64,000 nucleotides of DNA from JAWXBA01 sp048499805 (GCA_048499805.1 JASNZF010000004.1:186001-250000); one strand, 5' to 3'; positions 23,740-31,890 are shown, counted from the first letter of the stretch. Numbers and translations: made by a program. Notes: generated by a model not told the origin, from the letters alone.

Positions 23740-24978
23740 ATGTCGATGCACCGGGCCCTGCGGCTCCTCATTCTCGTTGTCATCTCGGCGTGTTCACCTG
23801 CGCCGTCGCCGGCCCAGCGGCAGGCGGTGCTGCTGGTGTCACTCGACGGGTTCCGCTGGGACTACCTCGACCGGCCCGAGGCGGTCCGGCTCCGCGAGCT
23901 GGCCGCCCGCGGTGTCCGCGCCGAGCGGATGGTCCAGACCTTTCCCACCAAGACGTTTGCCACCCACTACAGCATGGTGACCGGACTCCACCCCGGCGAG
24001 CACGGGATCCTGGCCAACAACATCTGGGACGACGACATCGGCGAACGGTTCACCCTTTCGAACCGGGCCATGGTGCAGGACTCCCGCTGGTGGGGTGGCG
24101 AGCCGATCTGGGTCACCGCCGAACGGGCGGGCCAGCGCACGGCACCGTACTTCTGGCCCGGCTCCGAAGCGGAGATCAAGGGTGTCCGCCCGACCCATTG
24201 GCGGGTGTTCGACGGCCGGGTGCCCAACGCACGCCGGGTCCGCATGGTCCTCGACTGGCTTTCCCAGGCCGGCGACTCGGCGGTGACCTTCGCGACCCTG
24301 TACTTCGAGATGACCGACAACGCCGGCCACGACCACGGGGTGGACTCGCCGGAGGTTGGTGCCGCGATCGCCGAGGTCGACGCCGCAATCGGGATGCTGG
24401 TGGATGGGCTGGCGGAGCGCGGGCTGGCGGACCGGGTCAACCTCATCGTGGTCAGCGACCACGGGATGACCGGGCTGAGCGGCGACCGCCAGATTGTGCT
24501 CGATCACTTCATCCGGCTCCATCGAGTGCAGGTGGTGGATTGGACCCCGGTGCTGGCACTCATTCCGGAACCGGGGTACGTCGAGGAGGCGTACCAAAGC
24601 CTCAAGGGCGCTCATCCCAACCTGCAGGTGTACCGAAAGGGCGACATCCCGGCGCGGTTCCACTACAACGACCACCCCCGGGTCACGCCCATCGTGGCGA
24701 TCGCCGATGAGGGGTGGACGATCACCTCGCAGGCCCAGCTCAATCGGCGGCCGACGGACCAGCCCTGGGGTGCCACCCACGGCTTCGACCCGGAACTGAT
24801 GTCGATGGGGTCGGTCTTCGTGGCATCGGGTCCGGCCTTCCGGCAGGGATTCACGGTGCCCCGGGTCCGGGCGATCGACCTGTATGAGGTGATGGCGCAC
24901 ATTCTGGGGGTGGTGCCGGCCCCGAACAGCGGCAGCCTGGACTCGGCGCGGATCGTGTTGCGGACACTGCGGGACTAG
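23740..24978 (+). CDS. Ectonucleotide pyrophosphatase/phosphodiesterase (NPP family) lipoprotein
   Basis: 412 residues. The N-terminus ILVVISAC carries a lipobox (Cys18). The alkaline-phosphatase-superfamily core is complete: LVSLDGFRWDYL (Asp36), PTKTFATHYSMVTG with nucleophile Thr72, FEMTDNAGHDHG (Asp193, His197), VVSDHGM and a C-terminal GATHGFDPEL. NPP enzymes cleave phosphodiester and pyrophosphate bonds of nucleotides or choline lipids outside the cell. With the UshA-type phosphatase at 10577, the cell appears able to recover phosphate or nucleosides from exogenous nucleotides. GGGGAG (23727-23732) is a well-placed ribosome-binding site. The stop codon TAG is itself the first unit of the heptamer array that follows. 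Confidence 0.93.
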   Translation: MSMHRALRLLILVVISACSPAPSPAQRQAVLLVSLDGFRWDYLDRPEAVRLRELAARGVRAERMVQTFPTKTFATHYSMVTGLHPGEHGILANNIWDDDIGERFTLSNRAMVQDSRWWGGEPIWVTAERAGQRTAPYFWPGSEAEIKGVRPTHWRVFDGRVPNARRVRMVLDWLSQAGDSAVTFATLYFEMTDNAGHDHGVDSPEVGAAIAEVDAAIGMLVDGLAERGLADRVNLIVVSDHGMTGLSGDRQIVLDHFIRLHRVQVVDWTPVLALIPEPGYVEEAYQSLKGAHPNLQVYRKGDIPARFHYNDHPRVTPIVAIADEGWTITSQAQLNRRPTDQPWGATHGFDPELMSMGSVFVASGPAFRQGFTVPRVRAIDLYEVMAHILGVVPAPNSGSLDSARIVLRTLRD

Positions 24979-25051
24979 GGGCTAGGGACTAGGGACTAGG
25001 GACTAGGGATTAAGGACTAGGGACTAGGGGCTAGGGATTAGGGATTAGGGG
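24971..25051. repeat. Heptamer tandem array (GGGACTA type), about 11 units
   Basis: Consecutive units GGGACTA, GGGGCTA, GGGACTA, GGGACTA, GGGACTA, GGGATTA, AGGACTA, GGGACTA, GGGGCTA, GGGATTA, GGGATTA form a clean 7-bp period. The first unit contains the stop codon of the NPP gene. The array almost fills the 96-base spacer, leaving AGGAGAGG as ribosome-binding site for the next gene. Confidence 0.95.
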
Positions 25052-25074
25052 AACCCAACAAGGAGAGGACTGCG

Positions 25075-25884
25075 ATGGGGCGTTTGGCAGGCAAGGTGGC
25101 GCTGGTGACGGGCGCAGCGCGGGGCATCGGGCTCGGTGTTGCCGAGGCATTCGTGCGGGAGGGCGCCACGACGATCCTGAGCGATATCCGCGATGCGGAC
25201 GGTGCGGCCGCCGCGGCACGCCTGGGCACGCTGGCCGAGTACCGGCGACTCGATGTGCGAGAGGAGTCGCAGTGGGAGTCGGCCATGGCCGACATCGTGG
25301 CTCGGCACGGGCGGCTGGACATCCTGGTCAACAACGCCGGGATCACCGGGTTCGAGGAAGGGTTCGTCCCCCACAATCCGGAGGAGGTGTCGCTCGAGGC
25401 GTGGCACGCCGTGCTGGCCACCAACCTTGACGGCACGATGCTGGGCTGCAAGCACGCCATCCGGGCCATGCGTCCTGGGGGCACCGGGAGCATCGTCAAC
25501 ATCTCCTCGCGCTCAGGTCTGGTGGGTACCCCGGGTGCGGCGGCCTACGCCGCCGCCAAGGCGGCGGTGCGCAATCACACCAAGTCGGTGGCGCTGCATT
25601 GCGCCCAGGAAGGGCTCAAGATCCGCTGCAACGGGGTCTTTCCCGCCGCCATCATGACCCCGATGTGGGAGGTGATGCTGGGCGACGGGCCAGACCGAGC
25701 CGAGCGCGAAGCCGAGATGGTGCAGGACACCCCGCTCAAGCGATTCGGCACCGTGGAGGAGGTGGCACACCTGGTCGTCTACCTGGCCTCCGACGAGTCA
25801 CAGTACGCCACGGGCTCGGAGTTCATGCTCGATGGTGGACTGCTGGCGGGAAGTGCGGCACAGCCGAAGCGCAGCGAGAAATAG
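25075..25884 (+). CDS. Short-chain dehydrogenase/reductase (classical SDR)
   Basis: 269 residues, cytoplasmic. The NAD(P)-binding motif is TGAARGIG (12-19), followed by NNAG (86-89) and the catalytic Ser144/Ser145, Tyr158 and Lys162 (YAAAK). The Asp at the end of the second strand (LSDIRD) favours NAD over NADP. The C-terminal MLDGG motif is typical of classical SDRs that act on secondary alcohols or 3-oxo compounds. The actual substrate cannot be read from the sequence. The stop lies at the beginning of another heptamer array. Confidence 0.93.
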   Translation: MGRLAGKVALVTGAARGIGLGVAEAFVREGATTILSDIRDADGAAAAARLGTLAEYRRLDVREESQWESAMADIVARHGRLDILVNNAGITGFEEGFVPHNPEEVSLEAWHAVLATNLDGTMLGCKHAIRAMRPGGTGSIVNISSRSGLVGTPGAAAYAAAKAAVRNHTKSVALHCAQEGLKIRCNGVFPAAIMTPMWEVMLGDGPDRAEREAEMVQDTPLKRFGTVEEVAHLVVYLASDESQYATGSEFMLDGGLLAGSAAQPKRSEK

Positions 25885-25986
25885 GAAGCGAGCAGGGAGA
25901 AGCGAGAAGCAAGAAGCGGGAAGGCCGGTGAGTCGGGCCACGCCGGTCGCTCGCTTCTCCCTTCTCCCTTCTCCCTTCTCCCTTCA
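25884..25986. repeat. Facing heptamer arrays forming a large hairpin
   Basis: The left arm (about 25884-25922) has GAAGCGA, GCAGGGA, GAAGCGA, GAAGCAA, GAAGCGG. The right arm (about 25948-25986) has CTTCTCC repeated at a 7-bp period, i.e. GAAGGGA units on the other strand. A shorter GC-rich core (GGCCGGTGAGTC...CGCCGGTCG) lies between them. The structure sits between the SDR and channel genes. Confidence 0.85.
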
Positions 25987-25996
25987 TACTTCGACC

Positions 25997-26818
25997 ATGC
26001 ACGACGACCAGTACCCCGCCCAGCCGCTCCGGCGGCGGATCCACGAGATCATCTTCGAGGCGGACACGCCGGCGGGAAAGCTGTTCGACACCATCCTCCT
26101 GGTGGCGATCGTGGCCAGCATCCTGGTGGTGGTGCTGGAGAGCGTGGCCACGATCCGGACCCAGTACGGCACCGCGCTCAAGGTGCTGGAGTGGGTCTTC
26201 ACCATCCTGTTCACGGTGGAGTACCTCCTCCGGCTCTACAGCGTGCGTCGGCCGGTCCGGTACGCCACCAGCTTCTTCGGCCTGGTGGACGTGCTGGCCG
26301 TGATCCCCACGTACCTGAGCGTCATCCTGCCGGGGGCGCAGAGCCTGCTGGTGGTGCGGATCCTCCGGCTGCTGCGGGTCTTCCGGGTCTTCAAGCTGGC
26401 CGAGTACCTGAGTGAGTCGCGGCAGCTCTGGGCGGCGATGCGGGCCAGCAGCCGGAAGATCCAGATCTTCCTCTTCGTGGTGAGCACCATCGTGGTGATT
26501 GTCGGGGCCACGATGCACGTGGTGGAGGGGCCGTCGAGCGGCTTCGTCAACATCCCCACCGGGATCTACTGGGCCATTGTGACCCTGACCACCGTCGGGT
26601 ACGGCGACATTGCCCCGCAGACCCCGTTCGGGCAGTTCCTCGCCTCGCTGGTGATGCTCATGGGCTACGCGATCATCGCCGTGCCGACCGGCATCGTGAC
26701 CGCCGAAATGACCCGGATGGTGCACGGACAGATCACCACCACAGCCTGCCAGCATTGCAGCGCCGAGGGGCACCAGCACGATGCGCGGCATTGCCGGATG
26801 TGCGGGGAACGGCTGTAG
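25997..26818 (+). CDS. Voltage-gated potassium channel with C-terminal zinc-ribbon-like tail
   Basis: 273 residues with six predicted transmembrane helices and a pore loop. S1 is about 31-50 and S2 about 65-82. S3 is about 94-112. S4 is about 118-134, with Arg at every third position (R121, R124, R127, R130, K133). S5 is about 155-174 and S6 about 212-234. The selectivity filter is TTVGYGD (198-204). After S6 a short tail holds C251-x2-C254 and C266-x2-C269 with three nearby His, a zinc-ribbon-like arrangement. The start was set at 25997 because the upstream frame runs through the repeat array. The channel subunit should form tetramers in the inner membrane. Confidence 0.93.
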   Translation: MHDDQYPAQPLRRRIHEIIFEADTPAGKLFDTILLVAIVASILVVVLESVATIRTQYGTALKVLEWVFTILFTVEYLLRLYSVRRPVRYATSFFGLVDVLAVIPTYLSVILPGAQSLLVVRILRLLRVFRVFKLAEYLSESRQLWAAMRASSRKIQIFLFVVSTIVVIVGATMHVVEGPSSGFVNIPTGIYWAIVTLTTVGYGDIAPQTPFGQFLASLVMLMGYAIIAVPTGIVTAEMTRMVHGQITTTACQHCSAEGHQHDARHCRMCGERL

Positions 26819-26822
26819 ATGG

Positions 26823-26887
26823 GTGAGCGGTAAGAAGTACGAGGTAAGAGGAAACTGCTTTTCTCCTCTCACCTCTTACCTCTCACC
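26823..26887. repeat. Facing heptamer arrays (GAGGTAA type) forming a hairpin
   Basis: The left arm GGTGAGCGGTAAGAA...GAGGTAAGAGG (26822-26851) and the right arm CTCCTCTCACCTCTTACC and onward (26863-26887) are near reverse complements made of 7-bp units, around a loop AAACTGCTTTT. The hairpin follows the channel gene and may end its transcript. Confidence 0.8.
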
Positions 26888-26952
26888 AGACCAGGAATCT
26901 CGCCCTAGTCGAATCCAAACACATCTCCCACGGGGCATCCCCGGGAGCGGCC

Positions 26953-27963
26953 GTGTATTCCACCTGCCTCCACTGCCAGAAGCCACTCGGCGCCAATGCC
27001 GCGATCGAGCACCTGCCGATCGGGCGGCGGGTGGCGTTCGACGGCCACAAGGGCCGGCTCTGGGTGGTGTGCGGCAGGTGCGGCCGCTGGAACCTGGTGC
27101 CGTTCGAGGACCGCTGGGAGGCGCTCGAGGAGTGCGAAAACGCCTACCGCGGCGCCACCCAACGGGCATCTACCGGCCAGATTGCGCTGGCGCGGCTGTC
27201 CGAGGGGCTCGACCTGGTGCGGATCGGCGAACCACTTCGGCCCGAGTTCGCGGCGTGGCGCTACAGTGCCGTGCTGGAGGCGCGGCGGCGGCAATTCATC
27301 CGAGCCGCAGTATTGGGGGGTGCTGCGCTCCTGGCCTTCACAGGAGGGATGATGTACCTCAGCCTTGGGGCAGGGATCGGCGGAGCAGGTCTCTTCTATA
27401 ACGCGCCGGGGTTGGTGCAGGACTTCTGGATGCGGAGAAAGAAGGTGCTCACGGTGCGGGGTCCGGACGGCCGGTCTCAAGGCTTGACCCGGATGAACCT
27501 CCTCGGAGCAGAACTGCTGGCACCAGAGGGTGGATTTCCCGGGCTCCGGATTCCCCTGCGCAGGAAGCGGGAGCTGGTTTTACCGGGCGAGATGGCCCGT
27601 CACGCGCTTCCGGGTGTACTGGCAACGGTGAATCAGGAGGGTGCGGGCCAGAAGGAACTTGCCAAGGCGGTCGGGCTGCTTGAAACAACGGGCGGAGCGG
27701 AGGGCTTCCTGGCGGGTGCGGATCGCCTGATTCCGCCGTGGAAGAAGCAAGCGGGAAGTCGAGAACTCCTGGCACTTCGTGGCCAGGACCGCCTGGCGCT
27801 CGAAATGGCCTTGCACGAGGAAACCGAGCGCCGGGCGCTGGAAGGTGAGCTCGAACTCCTGCTCGACGCCTGGCGCGAGGCGGAGGAACTGGCCGGCATT
27901 TCAGATCAGTTGACGATCCCCGCCCCGGTCAGCGAACGCCTGGACGAGCTCAAGCGAGGATAG
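26953..27963 (+). CDS. Hypothetical membrane protein with N-terminal zinc ribbon
   Basis: 336 residues starting at a GTG that has GGGAG (26943-26947) five bases upstream. Four Cys in CLHCQ (residues 5-8) and CGRCG (40-43) form a zinc-ribbon-like pair; FDGHKGRLWVVC resembles small rubredoxin-like ribbons. A single hydrophobic hairpin follows at about 118-150 (FIRAAVLGGAALLAFTGGMMYLS and ALGAGIGGAGLFY-like). The C-terminal half is charged and helical (ELAKAVGLLETTGG, RLALEMALHEETERRALEGELELLLDAWREAEEL). The family is not recognised. It follows the channel gene, whose product also ends in paired CxxC motifs. Confidence 0.75.
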   Translation: MYSTCLHCQKPLGANAAIEHLPIGRRVAFDGHKGRLWVVCGRCGRWNLVPFEDRWEALEECENAYRGATQRASTGQIALARLSEGLDLVRIGEPLRPEFAAWRYSAVLEARRRQFIRAAVLGGAALLAFTGGMMYLSLGAGIGGAGLFYNAPGLVQDFWMRRKKVLTVRGPDGRSQGLTRMNLLGAELLAPEGGFPGLRIPLRRKRELVLPGEMARHALPGVLATVNQEGAGQKELAKAVGLLETTGGAEGFLAGADRLIPPWKKQAGSRELLALRGQDRLALEMALHEETERRALEGELELLLDAWREAEELAGISDQLTIPAPVSERLDELKRG

Positions 27964-28011
27964 CTGTCCGGGGAGCCGCCGACACCCGACACCCTCCCCA
28001 CCTTCCATCCC

Positions 28012-28044
28012 ACTTCTCCCTTCTCCCTTCTCCCTTCTCCCTCC
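28012..28044. repeat. Heptamer tandem array (CTTCTCC type)
   Basis: CTTCTCC repeats at a 7-bp period about four times in the gap between two convergent genes. No facing arm is seen here. Confidence 0.85.
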
Positions 28045-28045
28045 C

Positions 28046-30283
28046 CTAGAACCCCACCATCCGCGTCACCTTCACCGCCACGCTCCGCTCATTGCGCACG
28101 TCGAGGTCGGTGTTGCGCCGCTCGGTGTAGACCACGAAGATGTCGCTCAGCGGCGCCCAGCGGTAATTGAGCCGGGCGTTCCCGACCAGGCTGTGGCTCT
28201 GGGTGTTGTACTGCACGTAGGCGCTGCCGAAGAGTTTCGTGGACCAGGAATACCGCAGTCGCCCACCCGCCACATCGGCGGTAAAGTCGCCGGTGGGCAG
28301 GCTGACCCGGTTGTGCTGGTAGGTGCCCTCAAACCGCAGCTTGTAGCTGGCGCGCCAGGTCAACGCCCCGCTCCAGGTGGTGCGGTCGCCATCGTAGAAG
28401 CCGCCGGTATTGACGCCCACGTTGCCGGAGAGCGGCCGGCCGGTTCCCGCCGTGTACTTGATGCTGGCCCGCTGGGTGGCATACCCTCCCGGTGTGATGA
28501 CGTGCCCGGGGGCCACGGTGAACGGCTCGGTCAGCCGGTCGAACTCGTCGCTCACCTCCAGGGCCAGCTCGCCGTCGGGACGGAAGAGGATGTCGAGGGC
28601 GGCGGTGGTGTTCCGGGTGTCGAGCCGGCTCGAGAGGTCGGTGATGTAGCTGGTCTCGAGGTAGGGATTGACCTCGGTGATCCAGGAGATGTTCGGGCGG
28701 GCATGGATCCCCACCGTGCCGTACCACTGCTGCATTGCCCGGCGCCGCACGAAGCCGATGCCCGGGTTGAAGTCCTCGCTGACCCGCTTCCACATCGCCG
28801 AGTTGTTCCAGCGGGCCGAGCGGTAGGCGACCGAGACCCGGGCGGCGTTGCCGTCGGCGCTGGTGCCGGTGGCGTCGTTCAGGGCCAGGTACGAATTGAT
28901 GACCAGCCTCGCGGCCGGCCGGAGGTTGGCATCGACGCCGTAGCTGAAGGCATGGGCGTCCGGCCCCTCGGTGGCCATCCGGTTGGCCAGCAGCACGCCG
29001 ATGTCGGAGTTGCCCATCAAGTTCCGCTTGAGGCGCAGCACCGAGAAATTCTCGGCGGGCCGGCCCAGCGCCCCCTCGGTCTGCATCGTCAGCAGGCCGG
29101 TGTCGAAGCTGCCGAGCTTGCCGGTCATCCGGAGCCCGCCCAGGATCGGGATCGGGCGGCCATCGGGTGAGAGGCCGATGGAGCGCGAGTTGAAGAAGGT
29201 GAAGTCGCTCGGCGCAGCGCCCATGCGGTAGTTCCGCTCCTGGAGGTCACCGAAGGAAAAAACGCCGGCGTTTTCCACAAAGAACTCGCGCCGCTCCTGG
29301 AAGAAGAGTGAGAACCGGGTCAGGTTGACCTGTTCCTGGTCCACCTCGACCTGGGAGAAGTCGGTGTTGATCGTGGCATCGAGGGTCAACGAGGGGGTGA
29401 GCCCGTACTTGAGATCGAGGCTGGCGTCGAAGGTGGAGCCCAGCGCCGAGGCGGGCACCTGGGCGCCGGTGGAGTTGCCCCCCACCAGAGCGGGCTTGAG
29501 CTGCAGGTTGCGGCCCTGCCGCAGGCCCTCCAGCCCGGTCAGGGTGCCGGCCTTGGACATCCGGTGAGCCCGGTACTGCCGGTCGAGCGGCGCCCAATAG
29601 GAGGTCTCATTCACGCGCCGCACCCGGCGGGTGATGTTCATGCCCCAGTCCTGGGTCCCCCCGCTGGCATCGAAGCGGAGGGTCTTGAGGGGGATCCGCA
29701 TCTCCAGCACCCAGGACGAATCGGTGAAGGTGGTCTTGACGTCGAGGATCCCCTCCCAGGCCTCGACGATGCTCCGAGAGTCGTTGAAGGTCTGCTCGTC
29801 CCGCACGGCGCCATGGGGGTTGATGATGAACAGGAATGAGTTGCGGCGGTCGAGGAAGGTGTCGAAGCCAACGGCCAGGATGTCGCTGTTGGTGGAGACA
29901 AAGTCGCGCTCGAGTCCGACGGTGATCGCCTTGCGGGGCTCCGGGTCGAAGTTCTCGGAGGCGAAGTAGATGTAGCTCGAGTCGTACAGGATCCTGGCCA
30001 CCGTGCGAAAGGTGGCCAGCGCCCCGGTCTCCGGCAGCTGCTGCACGAAGTCGGTCAGCGGCTCGGCCAGCTGCCACTCGGCCTCATCGAGGCGGGCATC
30101 GATGACCGGTGGGCGTGGGGTCCGCACCGCCCGGGTGACCGGCCGGGGGGCCGCCTCGACGTCGATCGGATAGCTGCGGGTGGGAACCGCGCCGTTGCCC
30201 GGGGCGGTCTGCGCCAGCGCAATGGTGGTGACGGCCGATCCGCCGAGGGCGATCAGGCAGGCAAGGCGGGCAATTCCAGGCAT
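28046..30283 (-). CDS. DUF5916 outer-membrane protein with N-terminal CBM9-like domain
   Basis: 745 residues from the ATG at 30283, which is followed by a signal peptide (MPGIARLACLIALGGSAVTTIALAQ). The N-terminal domain has the carbohydrate-binding family 9 pattern: PPVIDARLDEAEWQLAEPLTDFVQ, ILYDSSYIYFASENFDPEP, FLFIINPHGAVRDEQ and WVLEMRIPLKTLRFD. From about residue 255 the DUF5916 barrel begins (WGMNITRRVRRVNETSYWAP, FFQERREFFVENAGVFSFG). It ends with Phe in the terminal strand (VAVKVTRMVGF), as in outer-membrane barrels. The overall length is typical of the family. The ligand and transport activity are unknown. The longer upstream frame would overlap the divergent DinB gene leader. Confidence 0.9.
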   Translation of the reverse strand: MPGIARLACLIALGGSAVTTIALAQTAPGNGAVPTRSYPIDVEAAPRPVTRAVRTPRPPVIDARLDEAEWQLAEPLTDFVQQLPETGALATFRTVARILYDSSYIYFASENFDPEPRKAITVGLERDFVSTNSDILAVGFDTFLDRRNSFLFIINPHGAVRDEQTFNDSRSIVEAWEGILDVKTTFTDSSWVLEMRIPLKTLRFDASGGTQDWGMNITRRVRRVNETSYWAPLDRQYRAHRMSKAGTLTGLEGLRQGRNLQLKPALVGGNSTGAQVPASALGSTFDASLDLKYGLTPSLTLDATINTDFSQVEVDQEQVNLTRFSLFFQERREFFVENAGVFSFGDLQERNYRMGAAPSDFTFFNSRSIGLSPDGRPIPILGGLRMTGKLGSFDTGLLTMQTEGALGRPAENFSVLRLKRNLMGNSDIGVLLANRMATEGPDAHAFSYGVDANLRPAARLVINSYLALNDATGTSADGNAARVSVAYRSARWNNSAMWKRVSEDFNPGIGFVRRRAMQQWYGTVGIHARPNISWITEVNPYLETSYITDLSSRLDTRNTTAALDILFRPDGELALEVSDEFDRLTEPFTVAPGHVITPGGYATQRASIKYTAGTGRPLSGNVGVNTGGFYDGDRTTWSGALTWRASYKLRFEGTYQHNRVSLPTGDFTADVAGGRLRYSWSTKLFGSAYVQYNTQSHSLVGNARLNYRWAPLSDIFVVYTERRNTDLDVRNERSVAVKVTRMVGF

Positions 30284-30405
30284 GGGATCCAGTGGTGGCA
30301 GGGCTCTGAGTGCAACGCGGCGATCGACTAGCTTAGTGGGTACGCAGGGGTGGCCGGTAGCGTTGCCCTGCCGCTCCCTCCCGACGCTCACTCTCCTGCA
30401 CCGAG

Positions 30406-30927
30406 GTGTCGTTGTCCCTGGAACGCTGGCAGTCCGGCCCGATCCCCGGCGTGCCTCCCCTGCTCCAGCCAGTAGCCCACGCCCTGCTGCAGGCGGGAGA
30501 CGACGTCGCGCCTGCCGGCAGCCTCACCGCGCCGCAGCTCTGGGCCAATCCCGGCGGGGTGGCCGCAGTGGGATGGCACCTGTTCCACCTGGCCGGCAGC
30601 ACCGATCGGCTCCTGACCTATGCCCGCGGGGAACCCCTGACGCCGGTTCAGCGTACCCGTCTTGAGCTGGAGCGCACCCTGCCCGAGCCCCGGCCAACCG
30701 GGACCGTCCTGGTCGAGGCGTGGACGGGCACCATCGCGGCCGCACTGGCACAGCTCGCCGAGACGGCCGAGTCCGACCTGCTGCTGCCCCGGGCGATCGG
30801 CCGGGCTCGGCTGCCGACGACGGTGCTCGGCCTGCTCTTTCACGCCGCCGAGCATGCCAGCCGGCATGCGGGACAGGTGGTGACGACGATGAAGCTGGTC
30901 GAGGCGCTGCCCCTCGGTACGGATTGA
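30406..30927 (+). CDS. DinB-family protein (second of three)
   Basis: 173 residues from a GTG at 30406. DinB-like bundle: VAAVGWHLFHLAGSTDRLLTYARGE carries the first His pair, and LLFHAAEHASRHAGQVVTTMKL carries the C-terminal His residues that would complete a metal site. No signal peptide. It is divergent from the DUF5916 gene. The start is uncertain by a few codons because the ribosome-binding site is weak. Confidence 0.82.
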   Translation: MSLSLERWQSGPIPGVPPLLQPVAHALLQAGDDVAPAGSLTAPQLWANPGGVAAVGWHLFHLAGSTDRLLTYARGEPLTPVQRTRLELERTLPEPRPTGTVLVEAWTGTIAAALAQLAETAESDLLLPRAIGRARLPTTVLGLLFHAAEHASRHAGQVVTTMKLVEALPLGTD

Positions 30928-30969
30928 GGTGGATGCGATGGAAAGGCGCCTCTTTCTGCGAGGAACAGC

Positions 30970-31228
30970 AGTTCACGCGGAGGCGCGGAGGAAGCGGAGC
31001 CGCGGAGGGTACGAAAACCGGAGCAGATCATGACACCCGTTAGCACTTGTTCTGCGGTGAACTGCACGTACAGGACGGCTCCGGTTCACTTGGCTGATGG
31101 GGCGTGGCAAGCGGAACTTGAATGCACGGGCAGTTCACCCCGAAGCCATGGTGTTTCCCGGAAGCGACTCCGTTCCGGACGCAGACCACTCCGCGTCTCC
31201 GCGCTCTCCGCGGCTCCGCGTGAGTTCC
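30970..31228. repeat. Nested inverted-repeat element of a second sequence type
   Basis: The outer arms (30970-31012 and 31188-31228) are imperfect reverse complements built from CGCGGAG/GCGGAGC-like units, with AGTTCACGCGGAG on the left and CTCCGCGTGAGTT on the right. The inner arms GGTGAACTGC (31056-31065) and GCAGTTCACC (31130-31139) are exact. The architecture (short periodic units in the outer arms, a second inverted pair inside) is like the elements at 1956 and 3590, but the sequence differs. It fills most of the 347-base gap; the rest shows nothing. Confidence 0.8.
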
Positions 31229-31274
31229 TCCCTGATCCCGACCAGCCCCTGAACCCCAGCCCAGGACACCGACC

Positions 31275-31757
31275 ATGCTGATCCCGATCGTCCGCACCCT
31301 GCTGCTCCGCGACCTGACCTCCTTCCAGCAGGAACTCGAGGCCTACCCCGACGAACGCCTGATCTGGGCCACCCCGCCCGGGATTGCCAACTCGGCCGGC
31401 ACCCTGTCGCTGCACGCCGCGGGCAACCTCCAGCACTTCATTGGCGCCCGACTCGGGAACACCGGGTATGTACGCGACCGTCCCGCCGAGTTCGGGAGCC
31501 GCGACATCCCCCGGGCCGACCTCGTTGCGGAACTCGGCCGCGCCATCGACGCGGTCGGTGCCACCCTGGCCTCGCTCGACCCCGCGGTCCTCGACACGGA
31601 GCATCCTGACAGCTTCACCAACGGCAAGCGGGTGTCGGTCGGGGTGCTGCTGGGCCACTTGGCCACCCACCTGACCTATCACCTGGGCCAGGTGGACTAC
31701 CACCGGCGCCTGGTGACCGGGCAGGGTGCCATTCCCGGGGTCGTCGGGGTGCCCTGA
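31275..31757 (+). CDS. DinB-family protein (third of three)
   Basis: 160 residues. Helix 1 is VRTLLLRDLTSFQQELEAYPDERLIW. SLHAAGNLQHFIGARLG provides the first His residues and LLGHLATHLTYHLGQVDYHRRL the C-terminal ones, the arrangement of the DinB_2/DUF664 metal site. Cytoplasmic, no signal peptide. It is separated from the second DinB gene only by the nested repeat element, so the pair may be an old tandem duplication split by insertion. Confidence 0.88.
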   Translation: MLIPIVRTLLLRDLTSFQQELEAYPDERLIWATPPGIANSAGTLSLHAAGNLQHFIGARLGNTGYVRDRPAEFGSRDIPRADLVAELGRAIDAVGATLASLDPAVLDTEHPDSFTNGKRVSVGVLLGHLATHLTYHLGQVDYHRRLVTGQGAIPGVVGVP

Positions 31758-31798
31758 GGGAGAGCGAAGGGAGAAGGGAGAAGCGAGAAGGGGAGGGG
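31757..31798. repeat. Heptamer array (GAAGGGA type)
   Basis: Units GAGGGAG-AGCGAAGGGA, GAAGGGA, GAAGCGA, GAAGGGG begin at the stop codon of the DinB gene. They match the unit type of the arrays at 12090 and 25884. Confidence 0.75.
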
Positions 31799-31890
31799 GA
31801 CGCGAGCGGCGATCGCGAAGGTTTGATCCGTGGTGTCGGGCGCGATACCTTGGGGAGTCTTCCTTGCCCGATCCATCCAGCGGAGCCTCC

